The notes: a model not told the origin generated them from the letters alone. 64,000 bases of DNA from an uncultured Clostridia bacterium (GCA_944384815.1 CALWUW010000015.1:25208-89207), one strand, 5' to 3'. Counted from the first letter of the stretch, positions 7,943 through 16,824 are shown. Numbers and translations are program-made.

Positions 7943-9196
7943 TTATGTTTTTAATTTTTCCCGGAAAGAGCGGGGGTTTTCTCCCGTGATGCGTTTAAAT
8001 ACTTTGGTAAAATAGCTCTGGTCCTCATAGCCTACCAGCTGAGAAATTTCAGCTAGGGAAAGCTCTGGGTGGCGAAGAAGCTCCTGAGCCTTTCCGATAC
8101 GTACCTGATTCAGGTATTGGTTGAAGGTCACGCCAGTTTCCTGCTTGAAAATACGGCTGAGATAGGGCGGGGAAAGATAGACCATGGCAGCGGTGCTTTC
8201 CAAAGTGATATGGCTTCCGTATTGGCTTCCGATATGCTGCACACAGCGGTGGATAATGTTGGCGTGTTTGGCATCCAAAAAGGAGAAGGCATTTTCCATA
8301 AACTGATTGATCACATCCGAAAGCCAGACACACATGGCATCCAGGGACTGAAATTTCTGGATGGTGACAAAATTCTGCCGGTTTTGCGCCAAGATGCGGG
8401 AGCGGTCCGTGCCGTTTTCCGCTGTCACTCGGGAAATCAGCACCAAAAGCTCGTAGATCCGGCTTTTGATCAGCTCCAGATTTCCCCCTTCCGCAAACAA
8501 AATGGCGCCTAGCAGTTCATTCAGCAGACGTTGGGCCGTTTCCTTGTCCCCTCTGAAAATGCTTCGAAGCAAAGCTTCTTCGGTTTCAAAGGGGTATTCC
8601 GGAGCGGCATTTTCCCCTTTCAGCTCCAGGATATAGGAAGTGATCTGCCCCTGAATCTTCTCCGACCGTTCCGCGTGGAGCAGACGATTTTCTGCGGATA
8701 CATTGTTCATAAACCCAACGGACATAAATAAAAGCATGGATAAGGAATTCACCTTTTCCGGAGAGATAAAGGGCACGTCCTCCAAAATTTGCCGGGCTTT
8801 TTCCAGGGCTTCTCCGGAAAGGTGAAAATTTTCTGTTAGCTCACAGTCTGTAAAATCCTGCTTTTCCACCATAATGAAAGGGCCCGCGGTAATTTTGGCA
8901 GCGCTGCCTTTGTCCCCTAAAATAGGAGAAACAAAGCAGGTAAGGCCCATAGGGCAGAAATAAATATATTGGCCTCCGAAACGTTCCGCTTCCCACATGC
9001 CGTAAATATGAGCATTGACACATTTTTCCCGGGGAAACTGCACAGCGGAGCACATTTTACAGCTTTCGCAGCCATAGCCGTATTCTGCCAGAATGGTTCC
9101 TTCCTTATCCGAAACCGTGCAGCCAAGGCCGGTGGAAGTGGAAAAAGCCTGGGCGCATTCGCAGGCTAGTTTTTTATCAAAGGTTTCCGATTTCAA
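7943..9196 (-). CDS. PocR-domain AraC-family transcriptional regulator
   Basis: A 417-residue regulator. Residues about 5-165 match the PocR sensor domain, with cysteine-rich ESCKMC, EKCVNAHIYG and FCPMGLTCFVSPI segments; PocR in Salmonella senses 1,2-propanediol and activates cobalamin and propanediol genes. Residues about 315-415 are an AraC helix-turn-helix ending YFTKVFKRITGENPRSFREKL. Translation starts at a TTG (9196), supported by GGAGG seven bases upstream; no in-frame ATG fits. It is divergent from the corrinoid-protein operon at 9392, so it is the most likely activator of that operon, responding to a small C1-C3 compound or a methylated substrate. Related PocR-AraC proteins are common beside corrinoid methyltransferase genes. 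Ligand is inference. Confidence 0.85.
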   Translation of the reverse strand: MKSETFDKKLACECAQAFSTSTGLGCTVSDKEGTILAEYGYGCESCKMCSAVQFPREKCVNAHIYGMWEAERFGGQYIYFCPMGLTCFVSPILGDKGSAAKITAGPFIMVEKQDFTDCELTENFHLSGEALEKARQILEDVPFISPEKVNSLSMLLFMSVGFMNNVSAENRLLHAERSEKIQGQITSYILELKGENAAPEYPFETEEALLRSIFRGDKETAQRLLNELLGAILFAEGGNLELIKSRIYELLVLISRVTAENGTDRSRILAQNRQNFVTIQKFQSLDAMCVWLSDVINQFMENAFSFLDAKHANIIHRCVQHIGSQYGSHITLESTAAMVYLSPPYLSRIFKQETGVTFNQYLNQVRIGKAQELLRHPELSLAEISQLVGYEDQSYFTKVFKRITGENPRSFREKLKT

Positions 9197-9315
9197 AATT
9201 TCGCCTCCGTTTTCTGCCGAAAGGATTTGTTATGCTTTATTATGGTATGAACAGGTTTGGTATGTCAAGAATAAGGATAAATAAATACCAAAAGTGTTCG
9301 TTTAGTACAAGATAA

Positions 9316-9382
9316 AAGAAAAGAATTTTCGTATAGTAAAGGAGAAATAAACCGCCGGCGTCGGACGGAAAAATAAAGGAGA
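9316..9382 (+). promoter_or_regulatory. Promoter region of the corrinoid operon, likely activator-dependent
   Basis: A good -10 (TATAGT, 9332-9337) has no matching -35 hexamer 16-18 bases upstream, only AT-rich DNA. That is typical of promoters needing an activator such as the divergent PocR-type protein. A ribosome binding site AAAGGAGAG precedes the ATG at 9392. Confidence 0.5.
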
Positions 9383-9391
9383 GGTTTTGTT

Positions 9392-10033
9392 ATGAGTATT
9401 CTTACTGACATTTCTGAGAACCTGCAGCGTGGAAAAGCGAAAGTTGTAAAGGAACTGGTGCAGCAGGCTATTGATGAGGGAATCCCTGTAAAACAGATTC
9501 TGGACGAAGGCCTTCTGGATGGCATGAACGTGATCGGCGAAAAATTCAAGAACAACGAAGTGTTTGTTCCGGAAGTTTTGGTGGCGGCCAGAGCCATGAA
9601 CATGGGTGCCACGCTTTTGAAGCCCCTGCTGGCGGAAGCCGGCGTAGAGGCCACCGGCAAGGTGTGTATCGGTACGGTTAAGGGAGACCTGCATGACATC
9701 GGAAAGAATCTGGTAAAGATGATGATGGAAGGTAAGGGCCTGGAAGTTGTGGATTTGGGAACGGACGTGGATCCCGAGACCTATGTGCGCACCGCTAAGG
9801 AGCAGAATTGCCAGATCATCTGCTGCTCCGCTCTGTTGACCACCACCATGGGCGTTATGGGCGAAGTGGTAAAGAAAGCGGAAGAAGAAGGCATTCGGGA
9901 TAAGGTTCGCATCATGGTAGGCGGCGCGCCGGTAACGGATGCATTCTGCCAGCAGATCGGTGCGGATAAATATACCCCCGATGCGGCCAGCGCGGCGGAC
10001 GCAGCGGTAGAACTTTGCAAATCTTTGGCATAA
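9392..10033 (+). CDS. Corrinoid (B12-binding) methyl-carrier protein
   Basis: A 213-residue corrinoid protein of the MtaC/MtbC/MtmC type. Residues 1-85 form the helical cap domain that covers methylcobalamin, and residues 88-213 form the Rossmann-like B12 domain. The lower-ligand motif is intact: D99-L-H101-D-I-G104 in KGDLHDIGKN, followed by CSALLTTT and VGGAPVT. Such proteins accept a methyl group on Co(I) from a substrate-specific methyltransferase and pass it on. It opens the operon, followed 13 bp later by an MtaA-like gene, and the RACo-type activator at 13961 would restore it after oxidation. The substrate of the system cannot be read from this protein. Confidence 0.95.
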   Translation: MSILTDISENLQRGKAKVVKELVQQAIDEGIPVKQILDEGLLDGMNVIGEKFKNNEVFVPEVLVAARAMNMGATLLKPLLAEAGVEATGKVCIGTVKGDLHDIGKNLVKMMMEGKGLEVVDLGTDVDPETYVRTAKEQNCQIICCSALLTTTMGVMGEVVKKAEEEGIRDKVRIMVGGAPVTDAFCQQIGADKYTPDAASAADAAVELCKSLA

Positions 10034-10046
10034 CGGCGGGGGAAGT

Positions 10047-11405
10047 ATGACGGGAAAAGAACTGATTTTTAAAACTCTTCGCCATGAGGCGACACCGCGG
10101 GCTCCCTGGGTGCCCTTTGCAGGTGTCCACGCCGGTCTGCTTACCGGAGCGGATGCCACCCAGGTTCTTACCGACGAGGAAGAGCTGGTAAAAGCTCTGC
10201 TGGAAGTCAACCGGCTTTATAAGCCCGACGGGCAGCCGGTGGTATTCGATCTGCAGCTGGAAGCGGAGATCCTGGGCTGCGACCTGGTTTGGGCCAAGGA
10301 TTGCCCGCCCAGCGTTTCCACCCATCCCCTGGCGGAAACCATGACGGTTCCCTGCCGCTGCAAATTGCCTACAGCGGAAAAAGGCCGTATGCCTATGGTA
10401 CTTTCCGCCATGCGGCGGATGAAGGAAGCTGTGGGAGAGACCACCGCCCTTTACGGCTTGCTTTGCGGTCCCTTTACTCTGGCCAGTCATCTCCGCGGCA
10501 ATGATATTTTCATGGATATGTTTGACGATGAGGACTACGTGAAGGATCTTCTGGCCTTCTGTACGGACTGCGCCAAGCGTATGAGCGATCTCTACCTGGA
10601 AGCCGGTATGGACGTGGTGGCTGTGGTGGATCCTTTGGTGAGCCAGATCTCCGCGGATCATTTTGAGGAATTCCTTTCGGAGCCGTATACGGAAATTTTC
10701 CGGTATCTGCGGGAAGAAAAGAAGGCGTTCTCTTCCTTCTTTGTATGCGGAAACGCCACCCGGAATATCGAAGTGATGTGCAAAACCGCTCCGGATTCCA
10801 TTTCCGTGGATGAAAACGTGGACATCCTGGAAGCCAAAAAGATCTGCGACCAGTACAATGCAGCCATCGGCGGAAATATTCCCCTTACGTCCATTATGCT
10901 GCACGGAACCCAGCAGGACAATATGAAGTATGTGGTGGATCTTTTGGAGCAGCTTCCGGAATACCGGAACTTTATTGTGGCCCCGGGCTGTGATATGCCC
11001 TACGCGGTTCCTGTGGAAAATGCTATCGGCGCCGCTCAGGCTGTCCTGGAAACGGAATCCGTCCGGCATATGGTGGAAAACTATGTTTCCCAGCAGGAGG
11101 ATGTGGACGTACAGCTTCCGGATTATCAGAACCTACAGAAGCCCCTGGTGGAGGTTTGTACGCTGGACAGCGCCACCTGCGCGGCCTGCACCTATATGAT
11201 GGGCGCGGCCAACGCGGTAAAAGAAGTGTTTGGCGACCGGATCGACATGGTGGAGTATAAATTTACGGAAAAAGAGAACATTGCCCGCTTTAAGAAGATG
11301 GGTGTCAAAAGTTTGCCCTCCATTTATGTGAACGGCGTGCTGTGTTTCTCGTCCATTATTCCTAGCCGGGATGAGCTGGTGGAAGAAATCCAGAAAGTAC
11401 TGTAA
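10047..11405 (+). CDS. MtaA/CmuA-like methyltransferase fused to a thioredoxin-like domain
   Basis: A 452-residue fusion. Residues 1-345 are an MtaA/CmuA-type URO-D domain (TGKELIFKTLRHEATPRAPWVPF; GPFTLASHLRG). Residues about 366-452 form a thioredoxin/glutaredoxin-like domain with a C378-A-A-C381 dithiol and the cis-Pro-type segment VKSLPSIYVNG. In MtaA the zinc ligands are H-x-C plus a later Cys; here C234 (FFVCGN) and C315 (APGCDMP) are present, but Phe232 stands where the His is expected. MtaA normally moves methyl from the corrinoid to coenzyme M, which Firmicutes are not known to use, so the acceptor may be tetrahydrofolate, another thiol, or the fused dithiol. It directly follows the corrinoid protein gene. 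Confidence 0.85.
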   Translation: MTGKELIFKTLRHEATPRAPWVPFAGVHAGLLTGADATQVLTDEEELVKALLEVNRLYKPDGQPVVFDLQLEAEILGCDLVWAKDCPPSVSTHPLAETMTVPCRCKLPTAEKGRMPMVLSAMRRMKEAVGETTALYGLLCGPFTLASHLRGNDIFMDMFDDEDYVKDLLAFCTDCAKRMSDLYLEAGMDVVAVVDPLVSQISADHFEEFLSEPYTEIFRYLREEKKAFSSFFVCGNATRNIEVMCKTAPDSISVDENVDILEAKKICDQYNAAIGGNIPLTSIMLHGTQQDNMKYVVDLLEQLPEYRNFIVAPGCDMPYAVPVENAIGAAQAVLETESVRHMVENYVSQQEDVDVQLPDYQNLQKPLVEVCTLDSATCAACTYMMGAANAVKEVFGDRIDMVEYKFTEKENIARFKKMGVKSLPSIYVNGVLCFSSIIPSRDELVEEIQKVL

Positions 11406-11415
11406 CGGATAGAGC

Positions 11416-11446
11416 ATATAGGCTATAGGCTATAGGATATAGGTTC
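11416..11446. repeat. Short degenerate tandem array (7-bp unit)
   Basis: Units CTATAGG and near variants repeat about four times just after the stop codon of the MtaA-like gene. This resembles the other 3'-flanking arrays of the window but has a 7-bp unit. Confidence 0.6.
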
Positions 11447-11532
11447 AGGCGGCCGTAGGGCGTGTTTGCTTCTGAAAAGAAGGTAGAACGGCTGCGGCCG
11501 CCTTTTTTAGGGATGGAGAAAGGGGAAATGTC

Positions 11533-12432
11533 ATGATCCCCCTGTATTTGATCACAGGCTTTTTGGGCGCTGGGAAAACCACCCTGATGAAAAACTTGAT
11601 CCGGCTGTTTTCTTCCGGGACGGTTCATCTGATTATCAATGAATTTGGCAGGGAAGGGGTGGACGGCGCCCTTTTGCGGGACCGCGGCGCTACTTTGTCC
11701 GAAATCAATAACGGCTCGGTATTCTGCGCCTGCCGGCTGGAAACCTTTGAGCAGGAGCTGGAGCGCTCTGCGGATCTGGGCCCGGATGTGATCCTGGTGG
11801 AGACCAGCGGCCTTTCGGATCCTACGCAGATCCTCAGCGTGGCGCACCGGCATCCCCGCCTGGAATACCAGGGAAGCATTTGCGTGGCGGATACCTCCCG
11901 GCTGACCAAAACCCTGGCCTGCGCCCAGGCCTGTTCCAGGCAGCTGGAAGTTTCGGAGCTGATCCTTCTTAATAAGGCGGATCTGGTTTCGCCCCAGCGG
12001 CTGGAAGCAGCCCGGGAACAGATCCTGGCCATTCAGCCCCACGCCCGGATCTATATCACCCAGTTCGGGGCCATTGAAAAGCAGTGGCTGGACGGCTTGC
12101 ATCCCATAGAGAAGGAGCCGGGAGATTCTTCCATGGATATTACCCTTCAGAAGGCCTGGGTGCAGCTGCAGCCAAATTTAACGGAAGCAAAGCTTTTGGC
12201 GCTTTTGGAGCGTTTGGTCACCGGATCGGACCGAATCAAAGGCTTTGTGGGGCTTAAGGAAAAAAATGTTCTGGTGGACTGCACCGGAGAGGCTGTGCGT
12301 CTTCTCCCTTGGGACGGGGAGGCGGAAAACCGGTTGATGCTGCTGGCCGGAAAGGGGATGCCCCTGCGGAAAACCATTTTAGATGCAAAAAAGCAAGATG
12401 AGGAATGGATTGCAAAGGTGGAATGGGGATGA
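11533..12432 (+). CDS. CobW/HypB/UreG-family GTPase (metal chaperone)
   Basis: A 299-residue G3E GTPase. The Walker A loop is GFLGAGKTT (residues 9-17), NEFGREGVD and VLVETSGLSDP give switch regions, and LLNKADLV is the guanine-specificity motif. The usual G-C-x-C-C metal site is represented by SVFCACR, so one cysteine of the CxCC pattern is missing or shifted. The C-terminal CobW domain (about 205-290) is present. Such proteins insert zinc or cobalt; next to zinc-dependent corrinoid methyltransferases, loading of zinc or service to the corrinoid protein is likely. It is coupled by ATGA to the radical SAM gene. Substrate metal is inference. Confidence 0.88.
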   Translation: MIPLYLITGFLGAGKTTLMKNLIRLFSSGTVHLIINEFGREGVDGALLRDRGATLSEINNGSVFCACRLETFEQELERSADLGPDVILVETSGLSDPTQILSVAHRHPRLEYQGSICVADTSRLTKTLACAQACSRQLEVSELILLNKADLVSPQRLEAAREQILAIQPHARIYITQFGAIEKQWLDGLHPIEKEPGDSSMDITLQKAWVQLQPNLTEAKLLALLERLVTGSDRIKGFVGLKEKNVLVDCTGEAVRLLPWDGEAENRLMLLAGKGMPLRKTILDAKKQDEEWIAKVEWG

Positions 12433-13409
12433 AGAAAATGTGGGAGGAAAGCCTCCTTCAGGGAGAGCTCAGCCGGGTAAAGGCACTGGAATTGCTGGAG
12501 CTGCCTACGGAAGGCCCGGAATTTGAAGCGCTGCTGCAAGCGGCGGATACATATTCTCGAAACACATTTCAGGGAAAGGGAAAAATTTTCGCCCAGATCG
12601 GGCTGGATTGGCAGCCCTGCAGCGGAGGCTGTCAGTTTTGCAGCTTAGCGGCTGCCTGCGGAAATCAGGAGGGTCCCTTTTATCGGGACCCGGAAGAAAC
12701 AGCGGCTTTAGCCGGCCGGCTGGCCCGTTCCGGCGGGGAGGATATTTTTCTGATGACTACGGCGGATTATCCCCGGGAGCAATTTCTTTCCATAATAGCC
12801 GCCGTCCGGAAAGCGATTCCGGAAGGGACCCGTCTGGTAGCCAATACAGGGGATTTTGACCTTGCCTACGCCCGGCGGCTGAAAGAGGCGGGATGCACAG
12901 GCGCCTACCACATTTGCCGTCTTCGGGAAGGGGTGGACACCGCTATTCCTCTCCAGCGGCGGATGCAGACCCTGGAAGCCATACGGGATGCCGGGTTGGA
13001 ACTGTATTACTGTGTGGAGCCTATCGGGCCGGAGCATACCAACGAGGAATTGGTGGAGGAAATGCTGCGAATTCGGGATTTCCCTGTGGGAGTTATGGCC
13101 GTGATGAAGCGGGTGGCTGTGCCGGGAACGAAATTGGCGGCAAATGGAGAGATTCCTTCCCAAAAATTGGCCCAGATCTGCGCTGTGGCCACATTGCTTT
13201 GCCGCCCTGAGCGTGCTATGGGTGTTCATGAGCCGGATCGTCTTTGCCTGAGATCCGGCGCCAATCAGATTTACGGGGAATACGGCGTGAATCCCCGGGA
13301 TACGGAAAGGAACACCGAAGAAAACAGAGGCTATTCTCTGGAAAAAGCCCAAAAACTTTTGGAAGAGACCGGATGGTCCTGCCAAAAAGGAGGAGTTTGC
13401 AATGATTGA
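12429..13409 (+). CDS. BioB-like radical SAM protein
   Basis: A 326-residue radical SAM enzyme. C64-x3-C68-x2-C71 (CSGGCQFC) binds the [4Fe-4S] cluster used to cleave S-adenosylmethionine. The layout (short N-terminal helix, barrel, EPIGPEHTNEELVEEM segment) resembles biotin synthase, HydE and PylB, but operon context argues against biotin synthesis. The start at 12429 overlaps the CobW stop by four bases; a GTG-like start further upstream is unlikely. The product overlaps the DUF2284 gene by eight bases, so the four genes from CobW to RACo are tightly coupled. A role in maturing the corrinoid methyltransferase or acting on its substrate is possible; the actual reaction is unknown. Confidence 0.8.
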   Translation: MKKMWEESLLQGELSRVKALELLELPTEGPEFEALLQAADTYSRNTFQGKGKIFAQIGLDWQPCSGGCQFCSLAAACGNQEGPFYRDPEETAALAGRLARSGGEDIFLMTTADYPREQFLSIIAAVRKAIPEGTRLVANTGDFDLAYARRLKEAGCTGAYHICRLREGVDTAIPLQRRMQTLEAIRDAGLELYYCVEPIGPEHTNEELVEEMLRIRDFPVGVMAVMKRVAVPGTKLAANGEIPSQKLAQICAVATLLCRPERAMGVHEPDRLCLRSGANQIYGEYGVNPRDTERNTEENRGYSLEKAQKLLEETGWSCQKGGVCND

Positions 13410-13956
13410 AGATCGTTTGACAGAGCTTACGAAACAAATTGAGGAAATGGGAGCCAACCATGCCGGATGGATTCCGGTGGAAAAAATTACCTTTGACCCC
13501 TATTTCCGCGAAATGTGCAAAGCCAATGCCTGTGGGAATTACGGCAAATGCTGGATGTGCCCCCCGGATGTGGGTGATATCCATGAGCTGATTCAAGAAG
13601 CCAAGCAGTTTCAGTATGCTATTGTCTATCAAACCATCGGCACATTGGAGGATAGTTACGATTTTGAGGGAATGATGGAGGCCGGAGGCCGTCATAACCA
13701 GCTGGCCCGCAAGATTTTTGACGCGTTTTCCCAGATGCCTTTTTCTCGGAAACTGCATTTGGGAGCGGGAGGATGCCGGGTTTGCCCGGTATGCGCCAAG
13801 CGGGAAAATAAACCCTGCCGCCATCCGGAACTGGCCATGGCTTCTTTGGAGACCTACGGCGTGAACGTTTCGGAGTTGGCCGCGTCCTGCGGGATGAAAT
13901 ACATCAATGGCCCGGATACGGTGACGTATTTCGGAGCTGTGCTTTTGACGGAGTGA
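13402..13956 (+). CDS. DUF2284 predicted metal-binding protein
   Basis: A 184-residue cysteine-rich protein of the DUF2284 type. C39, C44, C50 and C53 cluster in MCKANACGNYGKCWMCPP, and a second cluster GGCRVCPVCAKRENKPC lies near residues 125-145. The spacing suggests two iron-sulfur or zinc sites. Members occur beside corrinoid methyltransferases and their activators, where an electron-transfer or cluster-handling role is likely but not established. It overlaps the preceding radical SAM gene and is followed four bases later by the RACo-type gene. Confidence 0.82.
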   Translation: MIEDRLTELTKQIEEMGANHAGWIPVEKITFDPYFREMCKANACGNYGKCWMCPPDVGDIHELIQEAKQFQYAIVYQTIGTLEDSYDFEGMMEAGGRHNQLARKIFDAFSQMPFSRKLHLGAGGCRVCPVCAKRENKPCRHPELAMASLETYGVNVSELAASCGMKYINGPDTVTYFGAVLLTE

Positions 13957-13960
13957 GACC

Positions 13961-15460
13961 ATGGCCAGATTAACCATAGGAGAAACCACCTTCCAGGTTC
14001 CGGAAGGAATATTGCTTTCCCAGGCGCTGTATGGGAAAAGCGCTTTGGAGATGCCTTGCGCCGGCCAGGGACGCTGCGGTAAATGCCGGGTTCGGGTGCA
14101 GGGAGAATTGACCCCTCCGGGAGAGGAAGAGAAAAAGCATCTTTCCCGGAAAGAGCTGGAATCCGGCATCCGCTTGGCGTGCCAGACCCGGATCCTGGGA
14201 GATTGCCGGGTGGAATCCCGAAAAGATTCCGCTTCCCAGATCCAGGGGTCCGGCCAGGAGCGGCCGGTGGAGGGAACGCCGCTGTTTTCCCGTTACGGCG
14301 CGGCGGTGGATGTGGGCACCACCACGTTGGCTGCCCGGCTGTATGGCAAAGAAGGTATGCTGGCCCAGGCGTCTGCCTTAAACCGGCAGAACCGGATGGG
14401 GGCGGACGTGATCTCCCGGATCGAAAAATCCCTGGCCGGTTATGCCGGAGAGCTGGCGGATTCCATCCGGCAGGATATTTCCGCTTTGCTGAAGGAAATG
14501 GCCGCAGAAGCAGGCATTTTGCCGGAAGAGATAGACGCTGTGGTGATCACCGGAAATACAGCCATGCTGTACTTTTTAACGGAAAGCTGCCCGGAGCCTT
14601 TTTCCCACGCGCCCTTTCAGGCGGACCGGCTGTTTGGAGAGACGGTTTCCGGAGAGGATCTGGAGCTGCCCTGCCCAAAGGCCAGGGTGTATCTTCCTCC
14701 CTGCATCTCTGCGTTTGTAGGCGCGGATATTACCACCGCTTTGCTTTCCAGCGGGCTTTGCAGCGGAGAAGACACAAAGCTTCTGGTGGATATTGGCACA
14801 AACGGCGAAATGGCTCTATGGCATAAGGGGGAGCTGTTTTGCTGCTCCACAGCGGCCGGCCCTGCCTTTGAAGGCGCAGGGCTTTCCATGGGCATGGGAG
14901 GCCGGGAAGGAGCCGTGGACCATGTGTCCCTTTCTCAGCAGGAACCGGGGGGAATGAAAGCCCACGTGATCGGTGACGGGGAGCCTATAGGAATCTGCGG
15001 CAGCGGCGTAATTGATGCGGTGGCCTGCCTTTTGGAGCTGGAACGGCTGGATGAAACCGGATATATGGAAGAGGAGCGGGAGGAGATCCTTCCTCCTGTG
15101 GGGCTGACGCAAAAAGACGTCCGCATGATCCAGCTGGCTAAAAGCGCCATTTGCGCTGGGTTGGAAACGCTGATGGAAACTCGGCAGCTTTCTCCGGAGC
15201 AAATAGGTGAGCTTTGCATCGCCGGGGGATTTGGAAGCTATCTGAATGTGGAGAACGCAGGCAGGATCGGGCTGATCCCGGAAAAATTGGTGCCGCGAGT
15301 CCACGTAGTAGGCAACGCGGCTCTTGCCGGCGCCTGCCGTTTGCTTCTTTCCCGGGAGGAAATGGAAATTTGCCGGGACATCGCCCGCCAGGCCCATACG
15401 GTGGAGCTATCCTCCAATCCTCTTTTTATGGAGAAATACACGGAGGGAATGTTCTTCTAA
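13961..15460 (+). CDS. Reductive activator of corrinoid proteins (RACo/RamA-like, ferredoxin plus ASKHA ATPase)
   Basis: A 499-residue protein. Residues 1-80 are a plant-type [2Fe-2S] ferredoxin domain with ligands C33, C39, C42 and C74 (CAGQGRCGKC...C). Residues about 95-485 form the ASKHA ATPase domain (DUF4445), with AAVDVGTTTLAARL, LLVDIGTNGEMAL, GICGSGVIDAV and CIAGGFGSYLN. Such enzymes spend ATP to reduce inactive Co(II) corrinoid proteins to Co(I). At about 500 residues it is shorter than RACo of Carboxydothermus (about 630), lacking most of its linker domain. It is in the same operon as the corrinoid protein at 9392, its obvious client. Confidence 0.93.
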   Translation: MARLTIGETTFQVPEGILLSQALYGKSALEMPCAGQGRCGKCRVRVQGELTPPGEEEKKHLSRKELESGIRLACQTRILGDCRVESRKDSASQIQGSGQERPVEGTPLFSRYGAAVDVGTTTLAARLYGKEGMLAQASALNRQNRMGADVISRIEKSLAGYAGELADSIRQDISALLKEMAAEAGILPEEIDAVVITGNTAMLYFLTESCPEPFSHAPFQADRLFGETVSGEDLELPCPKARVYLPPCISAFVGADITTALLSSGLCSGEDTKLLVDIGTNGEMALWHKGELFCCSTAAGPAFEGAGLSMGMGGREGAVDHVSLSQQEPGGMKAHVIGDGEPIGICGSGVIDAVACLLELERLDETGYMEEEREEILPPVGLTQKDVRMIQLAKSAICAGLETLMETRQLSPEQIGELCIAGGFGSYLNVENAGRIGLIPEKLVPRVHVVGNAALAGACRLLLSREEMEICRDIARQAHTVELSSNPLFMEKYTEGMFF

Positions 15461-15579
15461 GGGTAAAAGAGCAGAAAAGCGAAAGAGCAAAAAGAGGATG
15501 CCTCTGATTCAGGCGTTTTGATCCGGTTAGAATAAACTGTGAAGAGAAAAAATTTGCGCTTTTGGGAGGAGGTCTGCAG

Positions 15580-16824
15580 GTGAAAGACAGAGAGATTTTG
15601 CGGGAACTGATCTGCCGGTACGCGGAAGCGGCCAACGCTCCCCGTAATCGGGAAGCTATGGAGGTAGGGCGGAATGTTAACGATCTGAAATCCAGCCGGC
15701 CGGCGGTTTTATTGGGAGAAATTCCCTGGCATGAGTTAAATGAAAACGGAGAGCTTACACTGCAGTGTCAGGATCCGTACTGGCACCCTTTGGAAGAAAT
15801 GCTCCGGCGGACATTGTTCCAGAACCGGTATTTCCCCGGGGATATGATGATCGCACCCTATCTCTGGGTGGATAAGAAGATCCATTCCACGGGGATTGGC
15901 GTGGAGATCCAGGAAGAAATCCGGGTAACGGACCAGAAAAACGGGATCGTTTCTCATAAATACCAGAATCTGATCCAGAGAGAAGAAGATCTGGAAAAGC
16001 TTCACCCGCCGGTGATCTCCTATGACGAAGCAGGTACCATGGAGGATTTTTACCGCCTGGCGGATTTGGCGGCGGATCTGCTGCCGGTGAAGATTCGGGG
16101 CGCCGCCACCGGCTACGGCTTGGGTTGCACCAACTGGGATACCATTTCCCAGCTGATGGATATTGACACCATGCTGCTGCGGATGCTGGATGAACCGGAG
16201 CTGATGCACGCGCTGGTCCAGAAGCTGACGGATCTTTTCCTTTCAGAAATGCGGCAGTATGAAGAAATGAACCTTTTGGACGGGGATGCTCTGTATATCC
16301 ATGAAACCCCGGCTTTGTCCCAGGATCTGGCCAGTGAACCCATGGACCGGCAGCACGTGAAACTGAAAAACGTGTGGGGAAGAGGGCTGGCACAGATTCT
16401 CTCCACGGTTTCCCCGGCGATGCACCAGGAGTTTGACATTGCTTATATGAAAAAGGCCATGGAGCCTTTCGGCTTGGTATACTATGGCTGCTGCGAGCCT
16501 TTGGACCGTAAGATCAAGATCCTGGAAGAGATCCCTCATTTGCGGAAGATCTCCATTTCTCCCTGGGCGGACGTAAATGTGGCGGCGGAAGTTATAGGAA
16601 ACCGCTATGTGGCTTCGGTCAAACCTAATCCGGCTTTTGTGGCAGGGCCCAATCCGGATTTTGATGTGATCCGCAAAGATCTGGAAAACAGCATCCGTGC
16701 CTGCCGGAAAAACAATACGCCCTTTGAACTGGTGCTGAAAGATATCAGCACCGTTAGTTATCGTCCGGATACGTTGGTAAAATGGGAGCAGCTGGCCATG
16801 AGCCTTGCGAAAAACATGGATTAA
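15580..16824 (+). CDS. URO-D-superfamily protein, candidate substrate:corrinoid methyltransferase
   Basis: A 414-residue protein related to the one at 1948-3084. VKIRGAATGYGLGCTNWDTISQLMD and VYYGCCEPLDRKIKILEEIPHLRKISISPWADV are characteristic of this branch of the URO-D fold, and the GCC pair (near residue 305) could bind zinc. The start is set at GTG 15580 because GGAGGAGG (15565-15572) lies eight bases upstream; an in-frame TTG at 15562 would lie before and inside that ribosome binding site. It is the last gene of the corrinoid operon. No MttB, MtaB or MtrH-type gene is present, so this protein is the best candidate for the substrate-side methyltransferase. That assignment is inference. 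Confidence 0.62.
   Translation: MKDREILRELICRYAEAANAPRNREAMEVGRNVNDLKSSRPAVLLGEIPWHELNENGELTLQCQDPYWHPLEEMLRRTLFQNRYFPGDMMIAPYLWVDKKIHSTGIGVEIQEEIRVTDQKNGIVSHKYQNLIQREEDLEKLHPPVISYDEAGTMEDFYRLADLAADLLPVKIRGAATGYGLGCTNWDTISQLMDIDTMLLRMLDEPELMHALVQKLTDLFLSEMRQYEEMNLLDGDALYIHETPALSQDLASEPMDRQHVKLKNVWGRGLAQILSTVSPAMHQEFDIAYMKKAMEPFGLVYYGCCEPLDRKIKILEEIPHLRKISISPWADVNVAAEVIGNRYVASVKPNPAFVAGPNPDFDVIRKDLENSIRACRKNNTPFELVLKDISTVSYRPDTLVKWEQLAMSLAKNMD

Noticed and set aside
12405-12428. Upstream start for the radical SAM gene
   Set aside because: The ATG at 12429 overlaps the CobW stop in the usual ATGA arrangement; earlier in-frame starts lie inside CobW and have weaker sites.
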